From Ursus arctos (taxonomy: Eukaryota; Chordata; Mammalia; Carnivora; Ursidae): 64,000 nt of DNA. The stretch lies in contig NW_026622874.1 of the NCBI RefSeq assembly GCF_023065955.2, positions 79,754,917 to 79,818,916 of the forward strand. The letters are read 5' to 3'. Of this stretch, positions 1-11,404 are shown piece after piece. The notes under the pieces are model-generated. The model worked only from the letters and a program-made list of their open reading frames with translations, did no database searches and was not told the origin of the DNA. Position 1 is the first letter of the stretch. Each line of letters starts with the position of its first letter. Both the position numbers and the translations under genes were made by a program.

Positions 1-1261
1 TGTGGCATCTTTACTGCAAGGGGCCCAAGCAGTCCTTCTGGGCAGGTGGACACACCCTGTATTTAGATCTGTTGGTGGTTGTATTAACTCTGGTGATAGA
101 TACCCTTGAGTACATGGTGTCTGCTAGTTTCAGGGGTGTGTGGTGATCAGCAGGACAGGTGTCTGTCCCCAGGCAGTGGTCAGTTGTGATTGTGAGGAAT
201 GAATGGTCAGTAGTGGCCCCGGGAGACCTGTGAGGAGGCCCTGCATTAATCCAGGTTTTGTGCGCTGGTTTCACTTCACCAGCTGCCTCGCAACAGCGGG
301 TGGGCTCTGAGGGGCGCTGATGGTGGCAGTTTTCTTGGTAAGACCCCTGATGCCCCATAATCCCCCACAGTTTCCATGTTGAGGGATGGGCAGGGAAGAG
401 GCCAGTGACAGGAGACCCATTCCTCCCTCACCACGCAGGAGGAGTTGGGTGTATGTGTCTGTTGCTTCTTAGGTCCTTTACTCCAGTCCATTCTGCACCA
501 GAGCTCCTGGATCATGCAAAGCCCTCCTTCTTCCCAGGTTGTTGAAGCAGCCATCCTCCAGAAGCATTGGGGTCATGGCTGGGCCAAGGTGTCAAGGTCT
601 GTCTGTCCACATTCTGCCCTGGAGAGGCAGTTACCCGCCTCAGGTCAGCCTGAGCTTCCTTCGTAAATGGGATTGTCATGCCCTGTGCGCAGGGACTGGG
701 CCGAATGATGGCAGGAGAGAGGGGGAGACAGGAGAGGTGGTCCCCTGTGGTGGTCCTGGACAGGACTGAACAGAGCAGAAGGTCTGAGGGCCTGGGGAGA
801 GATAGAGAAAGAGACTGTCAGGGAGAGGGACACTGAGTGGGTGTTGGGGGGATTGGGCAAGTCCTGGAAAGTGAGAGGAACCAAGAGAGGGAGAGGGGGT
901 AGAGAAAAGCAGAGACAAAGAGGAGTTGGAAGGATGAAAAGCAGTTGCTGGTCTAGGTGTGTGGAGGTGGACCATGGACCAGGGGGGTGGAGGTCTAGGT
1001 AGGTGCTCTGAGCATTGGGACCGGAGAAGGCGGGAATCCAGGACGTCAGATTTCCCTGAGCCCAAAGCTCCGACCTCTCTGGGGCAGAGCTGTGCAGAGG
1101 CCATTTCACTTGGGAAGATGGGCACCCCTCCTTTTCATGGCGTTGTGGGGCCGAGCCTCACGATCTGTCATGGAGAGAGATGGCTTGGATGGACCAGAGC
1201 ACACTCAGTCCCTCCATCTGAGGGGTCATGACTTTGAGCATTGCAGGGAATACCAGGAAGG

Positions 1262-1275
1262 CCAGCAGAGGGCGC
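1262..1275 (+). promoter_or_regulatory. CTCF-like core motif, copy 1
   Basis: The sequence CCAGCAGAGGGCGC fits the vertebrate CTCF core consensus CCASYAGRKGGCRS at every position. It lies in a locally CpG-containing stretch. Binding is inferred from motif match only. Confidence 0.55.
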
Positions 1276-1326
1276 GCGCGCACCTCCAACAGGAAGGGGG
1301 CGGTTTCTCTGCGTGCGCAGCCACGG

Positions 1327-1340
1327 CCAGCAGAGGGCGC
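1327..1340 (+). promoter_or_regulatory. CTCF-like core motif, copy 2
   Basis: This is an identical CCAGCAGAGGGCGC core 65 bp downstream of the first and in the same orientation. The shared block also includes one base either side, which suggests a short local duplication. Confidence 0.55.
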
Positions 1341-2394
1341 GCCAATGGCCTTTTCTGACCCAAGGCGCCTCAGAGCAGGAAGGGCTCCAGAAGCCTCCCA
1401 AGAATCTGGCCCCTCTCTGGCTGCAGGGGATAGAGCGCCAAAGCTGCGGTTTCAGTAGGTTCGGCCCCCACCCTGGGAAGACCCTGGGGCCTTTGCAGCA
1501 ACTTGTCGCCTCCCGAGGTAGAGGAAGAAGCTGCCTTGTTGGCTGAGTGCTGAGGGGGCGGCTCTGGGCGGCTTCCCAGGACATGCTGGTAAGTGAGCAG
1601 CACAGTCGCTTGCATTTTGAGGGCTGTTCCCCTGGTTCAGTCCTCATTTTCCCTGCGGGTATTTGAACAGACCTGTTTTACTCAGGGATCCGTGGCTTGA
1701 GGGGTCCCGCGACACCACATCAGAGATGCTGTGGTTGGCTTGTTACAGATGCAGGCTTGTTTCTGGGGAGAAATCCTGAGCCAAATTCAGAGGAATGGGA
1801 GCCGCTTTCAGTGGGGACTTGAATGCACTAACTGCTGACTCTCAGGACTTCCTAAAAGAATGAGCTGGGGTCCCACTTCCCTAATTCTGCTGGAACCTGA
1901 GACCCAGGTAGAAACACAAACTGCCCTCCATTTTGTAACCTTAAAGGTAGAAACTCTGAGGGATTTATCAGCCGAAGTTGGTTTTGTTTGGGAAGGAAGA
2001 AGAATAGAATGTAGGACAAAGAAGCAGTGACTAACCCTTAGGCACATTGGGGAGCATCAGAGAGGCTCACTGTTTTCAGGCGAAAAGGGGGCAGTTTAGA
2101 AGGCTGTTAGGAACCAAAAGTCCATTGGAGGCATCTGGTAGTTCAAATCATTGTGGCTTCTCATGGTTGAGTCCTGTTGGGAGGTGGGGGCTGGGGGGAG
2201 GGGATGGAGAGATGAGAATAGAGTTCCTGTAGCTGGAATAGTGGAGTATTCACGTGCGAGGTCAAGTCCATGTCTTCCTGTTGGGTCCCCAGTTTATTCA
2301 GAGTGATAGTGTGTCCGAGCTCCCCCTGCCAAAACCTCCTGACTGTTTTGTGGCATTTCCCGTTACGACTTTTCACATTTCCCCGTTCTGATCA

Positions 2395-2718
2395 AGATTT
2401 GCCTTGAGGAGCAAAATAAGTCCGTCAAAGACAGATACTATATGATTTTAGTCATTTGTGGAATTTATGAAATAAAACAAATGAGCAACAAGAAGAAAAA
2501 AGAGGCAAACCAAGAAAACAGCCTTTTTACTATAGAGAACAACCTGTTGGTAATCAGAGGGGAGATGTTTGGGGGGATGGGTTCAATAGGTGATAGGGAT
2601 TAAGTCATGCATTTGTGATGAGCACCAGGTGTTGCCTACAAGTGTTGAATCACTAGACTGCACACCTGAAATGAATATAACTGTGAGGTAATTGTAATTT
2701 AAAAAACTTTAAAAAAGT
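2395..2718 (+). mobile_element. L1 3' end fragment
   Basis: The stretch reads like the 3' untranslated end of a carnivore L1. It has an AGAGAACAA...GGTAATCAGAGGGGAG stretch, a 'GATGAGCACCAGGTGTTG' block, a 'GCACACCTGAAATGAATATAAC' type ending and an A-rich tail. No open reading frame remains. The family call is from memory of L1 3' ends. Confidence 0.7.
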
Positions 2719-2734
2719 TTCCATGGAAGAATTT

Positions 2735-2923
2735 TTTTTAAAGATTTTATTTGTGCGTGTGTGTATGAGAGAGAGAGAGAGAGAGAATCAGGCAGAGGGA
2801 GAAACAGGCTCCCCGCTGGGCAAGGAGCCCAGTGTGGGACTCAGTCCTAGGATACTGGGATCATGACTCACTGGATCATGAGCCAAAGGCAGATGCTTAA
2901 CCGACTGAGCCACCAGGTGTCCC
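2735..2923 (-). mobile_element. Can-SINE (tRNA-derived), minus strand
   Basis: Read on the minus strand it has the SINE head (GGGACACCTGGTGGC), a tRNA-like body, a CT-rich linker with a GA/CT run and an A-rich tail. It is flanked by an 11 bp direct repeat, TGGAAGAATTT, at 2724-2734 and 2924-2934, which is a clear target-site duplication. Confidence 0.9.
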
Positions 2924-2934
2924 TGGAAGAATTT

Positions 2935-3600
2935 CTGATCAGCAGTCAAGTTCTTTGTATTTAGTGGTTTTGTGTTTCAGTGCCAGCAACGTCTTTTTCT
3001 GGTGGTGTGTCTCATGTTGGAGGAAATGTGCATCACAGTTGTAAACTACTCAAGTGACACTTGAAGAACTGGGAAGGTTAGAAGGGAGAAACTCTCATGT
3101 ACTTCCTGTGTGAAGTCTGTATCTGCTCGAGATTGAGACCAGTGAGCCAGCATCACCTCACTGGGGACACTGTTTCTACAAAGGATTGACAGACAGCAAG
3201 TACAGAATCAAAAGCAAGATGACAATTCCAAACCATGTGTTGGTTCTAACCCAGGACCCTAGGTTTGAAAGGAGTCAACTGAAAATATTTATTGGCAGTT
3301 GTTTTCCTGAAGACAGGTTTCTCCCTATGAAGGCAAACCCGGAGTCACGTGTGCCTCCTGGAAGTGTCTTCCTCAAGTGTCTGGGAGCAAAATAGTGAAA
3401 TACTGCGAGAATGCACTAAATGAAATCACTGAGTACATCTGGGAATACAGATACACTGGGGAACATGAAGCATTAGAGAACTTGTTGCAAGAATAGAAAT
3501 ACTTCCGGGACATTTCAAAACAGTATTGTTATCTCAAAAGAGCTGTTTAAAACTCCATGTGTTATCAGTAATGGTCTGTTATGTTATAAATTCAGAAACC
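2935..3600. other. Unassigned spacer
   Basis: No feature is recognised here. A 69-codon frame at 3186-3395 has no splice context or family resemblance and looks like chance. Confidence 0.4.
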
Positions 3601-4412
3601 ATGCATTTGGATTAGAATCCGGATGTTCAAACTATGTAATTATATAAGTATAGCACCATTTATTTATTCTGCTTTTGGTGAATAATTGTTTCCAGTTTTT
3701 TGTTATTCTGAACAATGCTGCAACGGACATTCTCACACGTTTCCTGGTGTGTAGGTTCAAGATTTTCAATAGGGCATATACATTTTCTAGTATTGGAATT
3801 TCTGGTTTGTAAGAATGAACGTGTAGAGTTTTGCAAGATAATGCAGAGTATCTTTCAAAATAGTTGTACCAATTGTACTTGTCCCAGTACTGCATAGATT
3901 TCCTATCTTCACCAATAACTGGTCTTGCCAAGCTTAATTTTTTGGCAACCTGATGAATGTAAAAGGGTTACTCTTTGTGGCCTTAAGGTGAATTTTTATG
4001 ATTATTATTGAGGTTGAACATTTTTCATGTTTTTATTCACCACTAGGATCTTTTTCTTCCATAAAATTCTAGTTTTGCCATTGGGCTATTTGCTTTTCTC
4101 TTTTTGTTATGTAGGAATTAGCTTTTCAAATATTCTGGATATTGATCTGTGGTTGGTTGTGCGTGTTATGAATAAAACATTCTTTGTTATCAGTTTTTGA
4201 ATTCAGATAGCTGAGTTAAAATAATGAAGACTACCTAGATTTCAGAATCTGTTTGGTTCCTGATTTTCATATAAAAGTTAGCTGGAGTTTGAATGATAAA
4301 GTATAATTCAAAGATTTCATTCAAATATTCTTGTTTCCTGGGACGCCTGTATCTTTTTCTGGTTTCTAATTTAATTTTTCTCTAAGGTATCTTTTTGTTA
4401 GCAAAAGTTCTT

Positions 4413-4630
4413 TTCCTTTTTTTTTTAAGATTTTATTTATTTATTTGACAGAGAAAGAGAGAGCCCGTGAGAGAGGGAACACAAGCAGACGGAGTGGGAG
4501 AGGAAGAGGCAGGCTCCCAGCAGAGCAGGGAGCCTGATGCAGGGCTGGATGTGGGGCTGCATCCCAGGACTCTGGGATCACGCCCTGAGCTGAAGACAGA
4601 CGCTCAACGACTGAGACACCCAGGCATCCC
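4413..4630 (-). mobile_element. Can-SINE, minus strand, inside old L1
   Basis: It has a poly(T) start, AAGATTTTATTTATTTATTTG, a GA-rich linker, a tRNA-like body and a GGGATGCCTGGGTGTC head read in reverse. Near-identical direct repeats, AGCAAAAGTTCTT and AGCAAAAATTCTT, flank it. Confidence 0.9.
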
Positions 4631-5069
4631 AGCAAAAATTCTTAATTTTAACGTTGTCATGCTTACCAATTTTCTTTCTGAAGAATGCTTTTTTGCCTTG
4701 GTGAAGAAGTATTTTCTTATCCTGGGATCATAAAGATATCTTTCTATATATTCTTCTGCAAGTTTAACCAGTTTTATCTTTCATTTTGAAGTCGGTAAAT
4801 CCATTGGAAATTAGATTTTGTGTATGGCAGGAGATAGAGATCTACCATGTGGATGACCAGTTGTCCTGACATCATGGATTTCATACACCATTCCCCAGTG
4901 ATCTGTAGTGCCCCCTGTGTCATGGATGAAGTTCTCATACATTTGTGATTCTGGTCTGGGTTCACTAGTGGTAGTCATTAGTCTCCCAGCATGAATAACA
5001 CCCTATCCTAAATCTTACAGCTTCATAATAATTCTTGATATCTGGTGGGGCAGTTCTCCTTTCCTTATT

Positions 5070-5247
5070 CCTTTTTTTCCCCCCTAAAGATTTTATTTAC
5101 TTATTTTTGTGCACATGGGAGGGGGTGCAGAGGGAGAAGCAGGTTCCCGCCGAGCAGGGAACCCGATGTGGGACTGGATCCCAGGACCTGGGATCATGAC
5201 CCGAGCCGAAGGCAGATGCTTAACCGAATGAGGCCACCCAGGCGCCC
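5070..5247 (-). mobile_element. Can-SINE, minus strand, inside old L1
   Basis: It shows the AAAGATTTTATTTACTTATTT tail in reverse, a GA-rich linker and a head ending AGGCCACCCAGGCGCCC. Flanking CTCCTTTCCTT-like repeats suggest a target-site duplication of about 11 bp. Confidence 0.88.
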
Positions 5248-5639
5248 TCCCCTTTCCTTTTTCTTCAGAAGCATCTTGGCTGTCTATGGGTCTTTGCTCT
5301 TCCGTATCAAGTTTAGAATTAGCCTGTCATATTTCTTGCAAACTCATATTGGGATATTAATTGCTGCTGCATAAAATATACAAGGCAATTGGAAAAGTAT
5401 TGACATTTTTTTATGATTTTGAATTTCTCTGTCTATAAACACGGCATGGTTTTTTTTTTTTCATTTGTCTTTAATGTTTTTAATAAATTAAAAATTCTGT
5501 TTCTTTAAAGAAAGCAAACAAAAACAAAACAAAAACAAACAAAAGGAATCAGGGTGCAGTTAATAGTTTAGGTAAAAGAAAGACTTTTGAATTCTGAAAC
5601 TTCTAAAACTCTAGAAATGCTCACAAGATAAAAATGAGG

Positions 5640-6107
5640 CTATTTCTGGAAAGGTCATACTCCAAAGAGGTTTCCTCCTTTTGCAAGAGACTGGGAAATG
5701 CAGAAAAAGGCATGTTCTTTGCACAAAAGAGGTAGGAGGAGCAACAGTGAGAAAAGGAATGCAGGCCTGGTCCGGACATGTGGGGGAAAGCTGTCTCCCC
5801 AGATGTTTTCTCTTTCAATTTGGGAAGTATTTATGTTCTCGTGACCAGATGGTGTCCAGGTCCAGTCAGGGTCTGGTGCCTTCTTTAAATGTGTCCCGTG
5901 GACCCAAGAGCCCATTCCCTGGGATTTGGCAGCACAAGGTTTGGTTAGCAGTATCCGATAAGGTCCTCTCAAGGGAGGTTGAAGAGAATCTCTGTGGAAG
6001 TGTCTTTCCCAAGAGAAAGAATCCCCAGCTTGCAGGGTGTGATGGTCAAGATAATTATCCCCTGGGAGTGGACACTGAAAAGATTGCTCTGCTACAACAA
6101 TGTTCAT
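5640..6107 (-). pseudogene. ERV pol: integrase carboxy-terminal domain remnant
   Basis: The minus-strand frame contains a basic, tryptophan-containing stretch ending in a GPY motif, followed by a segment typical of the carboxy-terminal end of gammaretroviral integrase (SH-K-AP type). The last part runs past the expected end of pol into sequence I cannot assign, possibly the start of a lost env. It is a decayed fragment with no intact gene. Confidence 0.75.
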
Positions 6108-6208
6108 TTTGATAGAAGCAACTAGATCTTTGCATTATTGAAATATATCCCCTTTTCTCAACTCCAGGTCAAAAGGGGGCAGAGGTCAAATGCATGGATA
6201 TCCAGTGA

Positions 6209-6873
6209 CTATCTCCAAGGTTGGGAGTCAGAGCTCCAAAGGGGATGGCCTTGAGATTTAGAAGAAGTATTGGCAATGCCTTTGGCCCAGGTCATTGGAA
6301 AGTCTCTGCAGATTTTGCCAATTGGGTCCCCAGTGTTGCCATTATGGTGTTGGACCAGTTGTGAGGTTAGGGGATAGTAATGTACAATGAAAGTATTGTA
6401 AAACCGGCCAAAGATCACAAACTCAGTGAAATGCCTGCACGGTAGAATGGGTTTTCTGGTCATTGTGCTGTTCAAGAGAGCTTTTCCCGGAGAGAGAATT
6501 TTTTCTAACAAGATTTTAGCCACAGAAGAGTCATTGGCCTTTCTACAAGGGAAAGCTGTGGTCCAGTGAGATAACATAGGCACATTGACTAACACAAACT
6601 TATTTCCATGAGATGAGAAAGTTGCATGAAATCCAGTTGCCAAATCTCAAATGGTTCATTGAGCAGTCTAAAATGCCCAGGGGAGGTATGGATTTGTTTT
6701 CCAGGATCGTATTTTGGACAGGTGGGACAAGCAAGGTTGGCACTTTCTGCAGTCTTCTTAGCATTTCCCCACCAATACTGGTTCATCAACCCTATCAGTT
6801 TGTCAGTAGACCAATGGTTTAATATTTGTACAGTTGTCAGGAGTGGGAATTTTAGAATTTTGGAGATGGCCAT
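6209..6873 (-). pseudogene. ERV pol: integrase zinc-finger and core remnant
   Basis: Two overlapping minus-strand frames together cover an H-H-C-C zinc-binding region (CPTC is visible) followed by the start of the DDE core (QLDF segment) and a damaged second half. The frame change near 6600 separates zinc finger from core. The core carries frameshifts and substitutions at conserved places, so it is inactive. Confidence 0.8.
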
Positions 6874-7259
6874 ATTGTTATTTGATCCAAACCAGAATTC
6901 TCTCTTTTTATCAACTAGTCATCAGATTCCCAACATTGTTTCTCCTTGTCTGGGCCCTGTTGTTGGCCATGTCTGCTCAATTTTTCCCAATTGTCAGTTG
7001 GTAGGACATCCCTTCAGAACATGACAGAGGTCTGGCTCTCGGTGTCCTTTTGAGTAGCTTTTTTTGGGCAGAACTATAAGCCAGGTGGTTTCCTTTGGCC
7101 TCCAGAAAGTCAAGTGCAGAATATCCCTGGGACCTTAATAATAGCTAGATCTGCAGGCAAAAGCATGGCATCTGATGAATTTTAGACCTAGCAGCCATTT
7201 TTTAATCTCATCCCCATTGTAAGGAAGGAAACCTCGTTTCTTCCATAATATTCCAAAAC

Positions 7260-7500
7260 CATGAGCTAGCTATCCAAAGCATATACCGAGTATCACCTTA
7301 CATGTTTGCAGTGCTGCCCTCGGCTACAATAGAAGCTGCCTTAAGGACACAGAACTCATCCTGCTGGGCTGAAGTAGCCAGAGGGAAAGGTGCTGCCTCA
7401 GTGTCCTCAAAGGGAGTTGTGGTAGCTTAGCTGGCGAGATATTTATCATTTTCCTCCTCTAAGTAAGAACCATCAGGAAAGCATGAAAAGTGTGCTTTGG
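7260..7500 (-). pseudogene. ERV pol: RNase H remnant
   Basis: Read on the minus strand, this keeps the DGSYL-like start, an alanine-rich AQQ segment and a following threonine-asparagine segment in the order expected of gammaretroviral RNase H. Several in-frame stops interrupt it. Confidence 0.65.
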
Positions 7501-8242
7501 TTAGAGCAATTTGCTGAAAATTGTCACAGGGAGTCAACAGGTGACCTGTCGGTGTGAAGTGGCTGTGGGGGGGTTTCATCTGTGAAGGAGGGGAGAAGGG
7601 TGGCTGGGTTGAGGCTTTTGGAACCAGAAAGAGTTATGTGAGGAGTGGTACCAGGAGGATTTCATAGGAGGTGAGGTGACTGTCTGGAAAATGTTGAGTG
7701 TGAGGAGAGTTCAGAAGGGCTTCTACTACATGGGGTGCAGCGATGGTTAAAGGGGATGGTGTGATGAATTCTTCAGTGGCCTTATCCCAGAGGGCAGTGG
7801 CAGGAATGGCTCTGAGGCAGGTGGGTATCCCCCAGCCATAGCATCTACCTGTTGACTCTTATACCTTGTGGGATGATGGTGGTCCTTGTGTTTTGGGGTG
7901 AGCACTGCAAGGACATTCCCTTCCGTATCAGAGAGATGAAAAAGGGAAGTTGGTCATTAGGAGTTCCAAGGGCAGGGGCTAATGGTAGACTTTTGTTTAA
8001 AGTTTCAAAGCGGTGTCATCCCCCTCTTTCTGAATAATTGTGTTAGGTTTCTCATGTTTTAGTAAAATGTATAGCAGCTGAGCCTTAAAAGAGAAGTTTG
8101 GAATCCACTGTTGACAGTAGCCGGCCAGTCCAGGAAAGCCTGGTCATTGGTGCTTAGTTTTAGGTTGTGGGAAATTGAGGATGCCTTGAGTCTACCTGGA
8201 TCCAGGTACTGTCCTTGTTCTGAGATCAGGTGACCTAAATAC

Positions 8243-8482
8243 CTAAGCTGAGTTTGAGCAAACTGCAGTTTTTCTTTGGAGACTGCATGACCCTTTTAAG
8301 GCCAAAAGTTTTCCCAGGTGGATGCTGTCTTCCTGTGAAGAGGTGTGAGGAGGGGAGCAGAGATGCCAATCATCTACATATTGTAACAAAGGAGACACAG
8401 CACACTCACTATCATGTGGTGGGCAAAATGGGTGAAGGGGAGAGGGAGATATAGGCCTCCAGTAATGAAATGAGTAAGTCAT
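8243..8482 (-). pseudogene. ERV pol: reverse transcriptase fragment with YVDD box
   Basis: An open minus-strand stretch of 79 codons contains LLQYVDD, the reverse transcriptase catalytic box, followed by a segment that fits the palm-thumb link of ERV1 enzymes. The upstream half of the domain is missing, replaced by L1 and SINE sequence at 8483-8868. Confidence 0.8.
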
Positions 8483-8660
8483 GGGAATAAAAAGCAGAGC
8501 ATAAGGAATACAGTCAATGATGGTTCGTAGTGATGTAATGGGATAGACGGTAGCTATACTCGTAGTGAATATAGCCTAATGTATAAAGTTATAGAATCAC
8601 TAAGTTGTACACCTGAAACTAATGTAATATTGTGTGTCAACTGTAGTCAAAAAAAAAAAA
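8478..8660 (+). mobile_element. L1 3' end fragment with A tail
   Basis: A plus-strand piece carries the typical L1 ending 'GAATCACTAAGTTGTACACC', then TGTAATATTGTGTGTCAAC and a poly(A) run. It lies inside the ERV reverse transcriptase. Confidence 0.7.
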
Positions 8661-8665
8661 AAGTT

Positions 8666-8868
8666 GGGGGGCGCCTGGGTGGCACAGTGGTTAAGCAACT
8701 GCCTTTGGCTCAGGGCGTGATCCCGGTGTTATGGGATCGAGCCCCACATCAGGCTCCTCCGCTATGAGTCTGCTTCTTCCTCTCCCACTCCCCCTGCTTG
8801 TGTTCCCTCTCTCGCTGGCTGTCTCTATCTCTGTCAAATAAATAAATAAAACCTTTAAAAAAAAAAAG
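8666..8868 (+). mobile_element. Can-SINE, plus strand, young type
   Basis: It has the full head GGGCGCCTGGGTGGCACAG, a tRNA-like body with B-box region, the 'CTATGAGTCTGCTTCTTCC' block, a CTCTCGCTGGCTGTCTC linker, an AAATAAATAAATAAAA tail and poly(A). An A-rich AAGTTGG repeat flanks both ends. Confidence 0.93.
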
Positions 8869-8869
8869 T

Positions 8870-9790
8870 TGGAAATGTGGGATCTATTTAGATCCTCAGG
8901 AGATTTAACTTCAAAGGGGCAGGTTTCAAGAGGTTTAGGAGAGGAGGAAGCAGAGAGAGCTTCAGAGGAAAAGGAAGGTTTGGTAAAAGGAAAAGAGGGA
9001 GAGAGGCCTTAGCAAAGTATTAACATCAAGGCAGTTGAGTCCCTAGAGGAATGTCACTCTGCCTGTTTCAAGGACTTGGGCTCTAGGAAGTAAGGAAATT
9101 TAACAATTTTTCTTCTGTCTTTGTTTCCCACATCAGATAAGAGTGTGGGAGCAGAGGAGATGAGAGGGTGCAGAGATAACAGAGGGAGATGGTGCTGGAG
9201 GTGGGGCCTGAGGTGTGGCCTGAGCACAATGTGGTTGCCTCCCCTCCTTAGACAAAGAAAGTGGGGGAGGAGAAGAAGAGGACTCAGAAGCCCTGTTTTG
9301 TCTCTTTAATTGTATGCTTGCATCATTTATTTAATTTTTTAAAATTATTTATTTGACAGAGACAGAGCACAGGCAGGGAGAGTGGCAGGCAGAGGGAGAG
9401 GGAGAAGCAGGCTCCCCACTGAGCAGGGAGACTGATGGGGAACTCAGCTCAGGACCCTGGGATGAAGACCTGAGCAGAAGGCAGACTCTCACTTGACTGA
9501 GCCACCCCGTCGCCCCCTCATTTAGTTTACAAATTGTATTTGGAGAGATGCAATTTTCGATTCTTGTTAGCATTTGGCAGCTTCCAAATACCTATTGTAA
9601 TCGGTATCCTGTTTTGTCAATTTTAGAACCATGGCAGTCCATTCAGGTGTGAGAAAATTAAGGTTGGGATGATCAAAAGTTCCTCATCATGGCCATTGAA
9701 GTTGTCAATTATTTCAGGTTAGGTCAGTCCATTTATTTAAAAATATGCCTCCAGAGGGACCATAATTTGTTTTTTTTTTCTCATATTGCC
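8870..9790 (-). mobile_element. Probable ERV gag remnant (interrupted)
   Basis: The position is on the 5' side of the minus-strand ERV. The reverse reading of 9121-9309 gives a proline/serine-rich stretch, and 9540-9790 gives a short segment with tryptophan and glycine placement like a gammaretroviral matrix protein. A SINE splits it at about 9335-9517. The identification rests mainly on position and is weak. Confidence 0.4.
9335..9517 (-). mobile_element. Can-SINE, minus strand
   Basis: It shows an AAAATTATTTATTTGACAGA tail in reverse, a GA-rich linker, 'GCAGGCTCCCCACTGAGCAG' and an end GAGCCACCCCGTCGCCCC. The flanks TCATTTATTTAA and TCATTTAGTTTA resemble a target-site duplication. Confidence 0.88.
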
Positions 9791-9819
9791 CCCTTATTTT
9801 ATTTTATTTTGTTTTATTT

Positions 9820-11404
9820 ATTTTTTATTTTTTTTTAATGATGTTTTATTATATTATGTTAGTCACCATAAGTACATCCCCGGTTTCCGATGTAAAGTTC
9901 GATGATTCGTTAGTTGCTTATAACCCCCAGTGCAACATGCAATATGTGCCCTCCTTACTACCCATCACCGGTCTATCCCATTCCCCCACCACCCTCCCCT
10001 GTGAGGCCCTCAGTTTGTTTCTCATAGTCCATAGTCTCTCATGTTTCATTCCCCCTTGTGATTACCCCCCTTTCTTTATCCCTTTCTTGCCCTAGTGATC
10101 ATCCTAGTTCTTATGTTCCACAGATGAGAGAAATCATATGATAATTGTCTTTCTCTGCTTGACTTATTTCACTTAGCATTATCTGCTCCAGTGCCGTCCA
10201 TGTTGCAGCAAATGTTGAGAACTCGTTCTTTCTGATAGCGGAGTAATATTCCATTGTATATATGGACCACAACTTCTTAATCCAGTCATCTGTTGAAGGG
10301 CATCTCGGCTCCTTCCACGATTTAGCTATTGTGGACAATGCTGCTATGAACATTGGGGTGCATATGGCCCTTCTCTTCACTACATCTGTATCTTTGTGGT
10401 AAACACCCAGCAGTGCAATGGCTGGATCATAGGGTAGCTCAATTTTGAACTTTTTAAGGGACCTCCACACTGTTTTCGGGAGTGGCTGTACCAACTTGCA
10501 TTCCCACCAACAATGTAGGAGGGATCCCCTTTCTCCACATCCTCTCCAACAATTGTTGTTTCTTGCCTTGTCTATTTTTGCCATTCTAACTGGCGTAAGG
10601 TGGTATCTCAGTGTGGTTTTGATTTGAATTTCCCTGATGGCTAAGGATTTTGAACACTTTTTCGTGTGTCTGTTAGCCATTTGTATGTCATCATTGGAAA
10701 AGTGTCTGTTCGTATCTTCTGCCCATTTTTTTATTTATTTGTTTCTCGTGTATTGAGTTTGAGAAGTTCTTTGTAGATCTTGGATACCAGTCTTTTATCT
10801 GTAGCATCATTTGCAGATATCTTCTCCCATTCCGTGGGCTGCCTCTTAGATTTTTTTGACTGTTTCCTTGGCTGTGCAGAAGCTTTTTATCTTGATGAAG
10901 TCCCATAAGTTCATTTTATCTTTTGTTTCTCCTGCCTTTGGAGATGTGTCATGAAAAAGTTTGCTTTGGCCGATGTCATAGAGGCTGCTGCCTATGTTCT
11001 CCTCTAGAATTCTGATGGATTCCTGTCTCACATCAAGGTCTTTCATCCACTTGGAGTTTATGTTTGTGTATGGTGTGAGAGATTGGTCAAGTTTCATTCT
11101 TTTGTATGTAGCTGTCCAATTTTCCCAGCACCATTTATTGAAGAGACTGTCTTTTTTCCACCGGATGTTTTTTCCTGCTTTATCAAAGATTAGTTGCCCA
11201 AAGAGCCGAGGGTCCATTTCTGGGTTCTCTATTCTGTTCCATTGGTCTATGTGTCTGTTTTTGTGCCAGTACCATGCTGTCTTTGAATTCACAGCTTTGT
11301 AGTACCGCTCGAAATCCGGTATTGTGATGCCCCCAATTTGTTTTTCCTTTTCAGCAGTTCCTTGGAGATTTGGGGCCTTTTCTGGTTCCATACAAATTTA
11401 AAGA
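9820..11404 (-). mobile_element. 5'-truncated L1, minus strand
   Basis: It begins with a poly(T)-like 3' tail and 'TTATGTTAGTCACCAT', then the L1 3' untranslated region, then the reverse of the ORF2 carboxy third. The minus frame at 10111-10680 carries the cysteine-rich CWWECK region typical of the L1 ORF2 carboxy terminus. A continuing frame at 10846-11391 covers the segment before it. A frameshift near 10690-10900 breaks ORF2. Similarity to the copies at 28.0-29.8 kb and 34.2-35.4 kb suggests a fairly young carnivore family. Confidence 0.92.

Larger units (their letters stand above)
1..2394. other. Non-repetitive flank, no gene recognised
   Basis: I see no coding exon, RNA gene or transposon that I can name here. 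The stretch is moderately GC-rich, with purine-rich runs around 700-950. The reading frames on both strands are short, overlap each other and show no family resemblance. The only notable sites are the paired CTCF-like motifs listed separately. Confidence 0.5.
3600..5475 (-). mobile_element. Old L1 (L1M-like) remnant, minus strand
   Basis: Read in reverse, this matches the 3' part of an old mammalian L1 ORF2 and its 3' untranslated region. The recognisable phrases are the 'AACAATGCTGCAACGGACATTC' and 'TTCTTCAGAAGCATCTTGGCTG' type blocks. It is full of stops and frameshifts and is interrupted by two SINEs. The edges are approximate. Confidence 0.7.
5640..8482 (-). mobile_element. Endogenous retrovirus, class I, pol remnant
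   Basis: On the minus strand, pol order is kept from high to low coordinates. Reverse transcriptase lies near 8243-8482, where a YVDD catalytic box is visible. RNase H lies near 7260-7500, with a DGSYL-like start and an SAQQ segment. Integrase lies at about 5640-6873, with an HHCC-type zinc finger, part of the core and a carboxy-terminal GPY-type domain. The domain style is that of gammaretrovirus-like (ERV1) pol. Frames are broken by many stops and indels, no env or LTR is recognised, and the copy cannot be functional. The reverse transcriptase is cut at about 8480 by an L1 3' end and a SINE. Confidence 0.85.
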
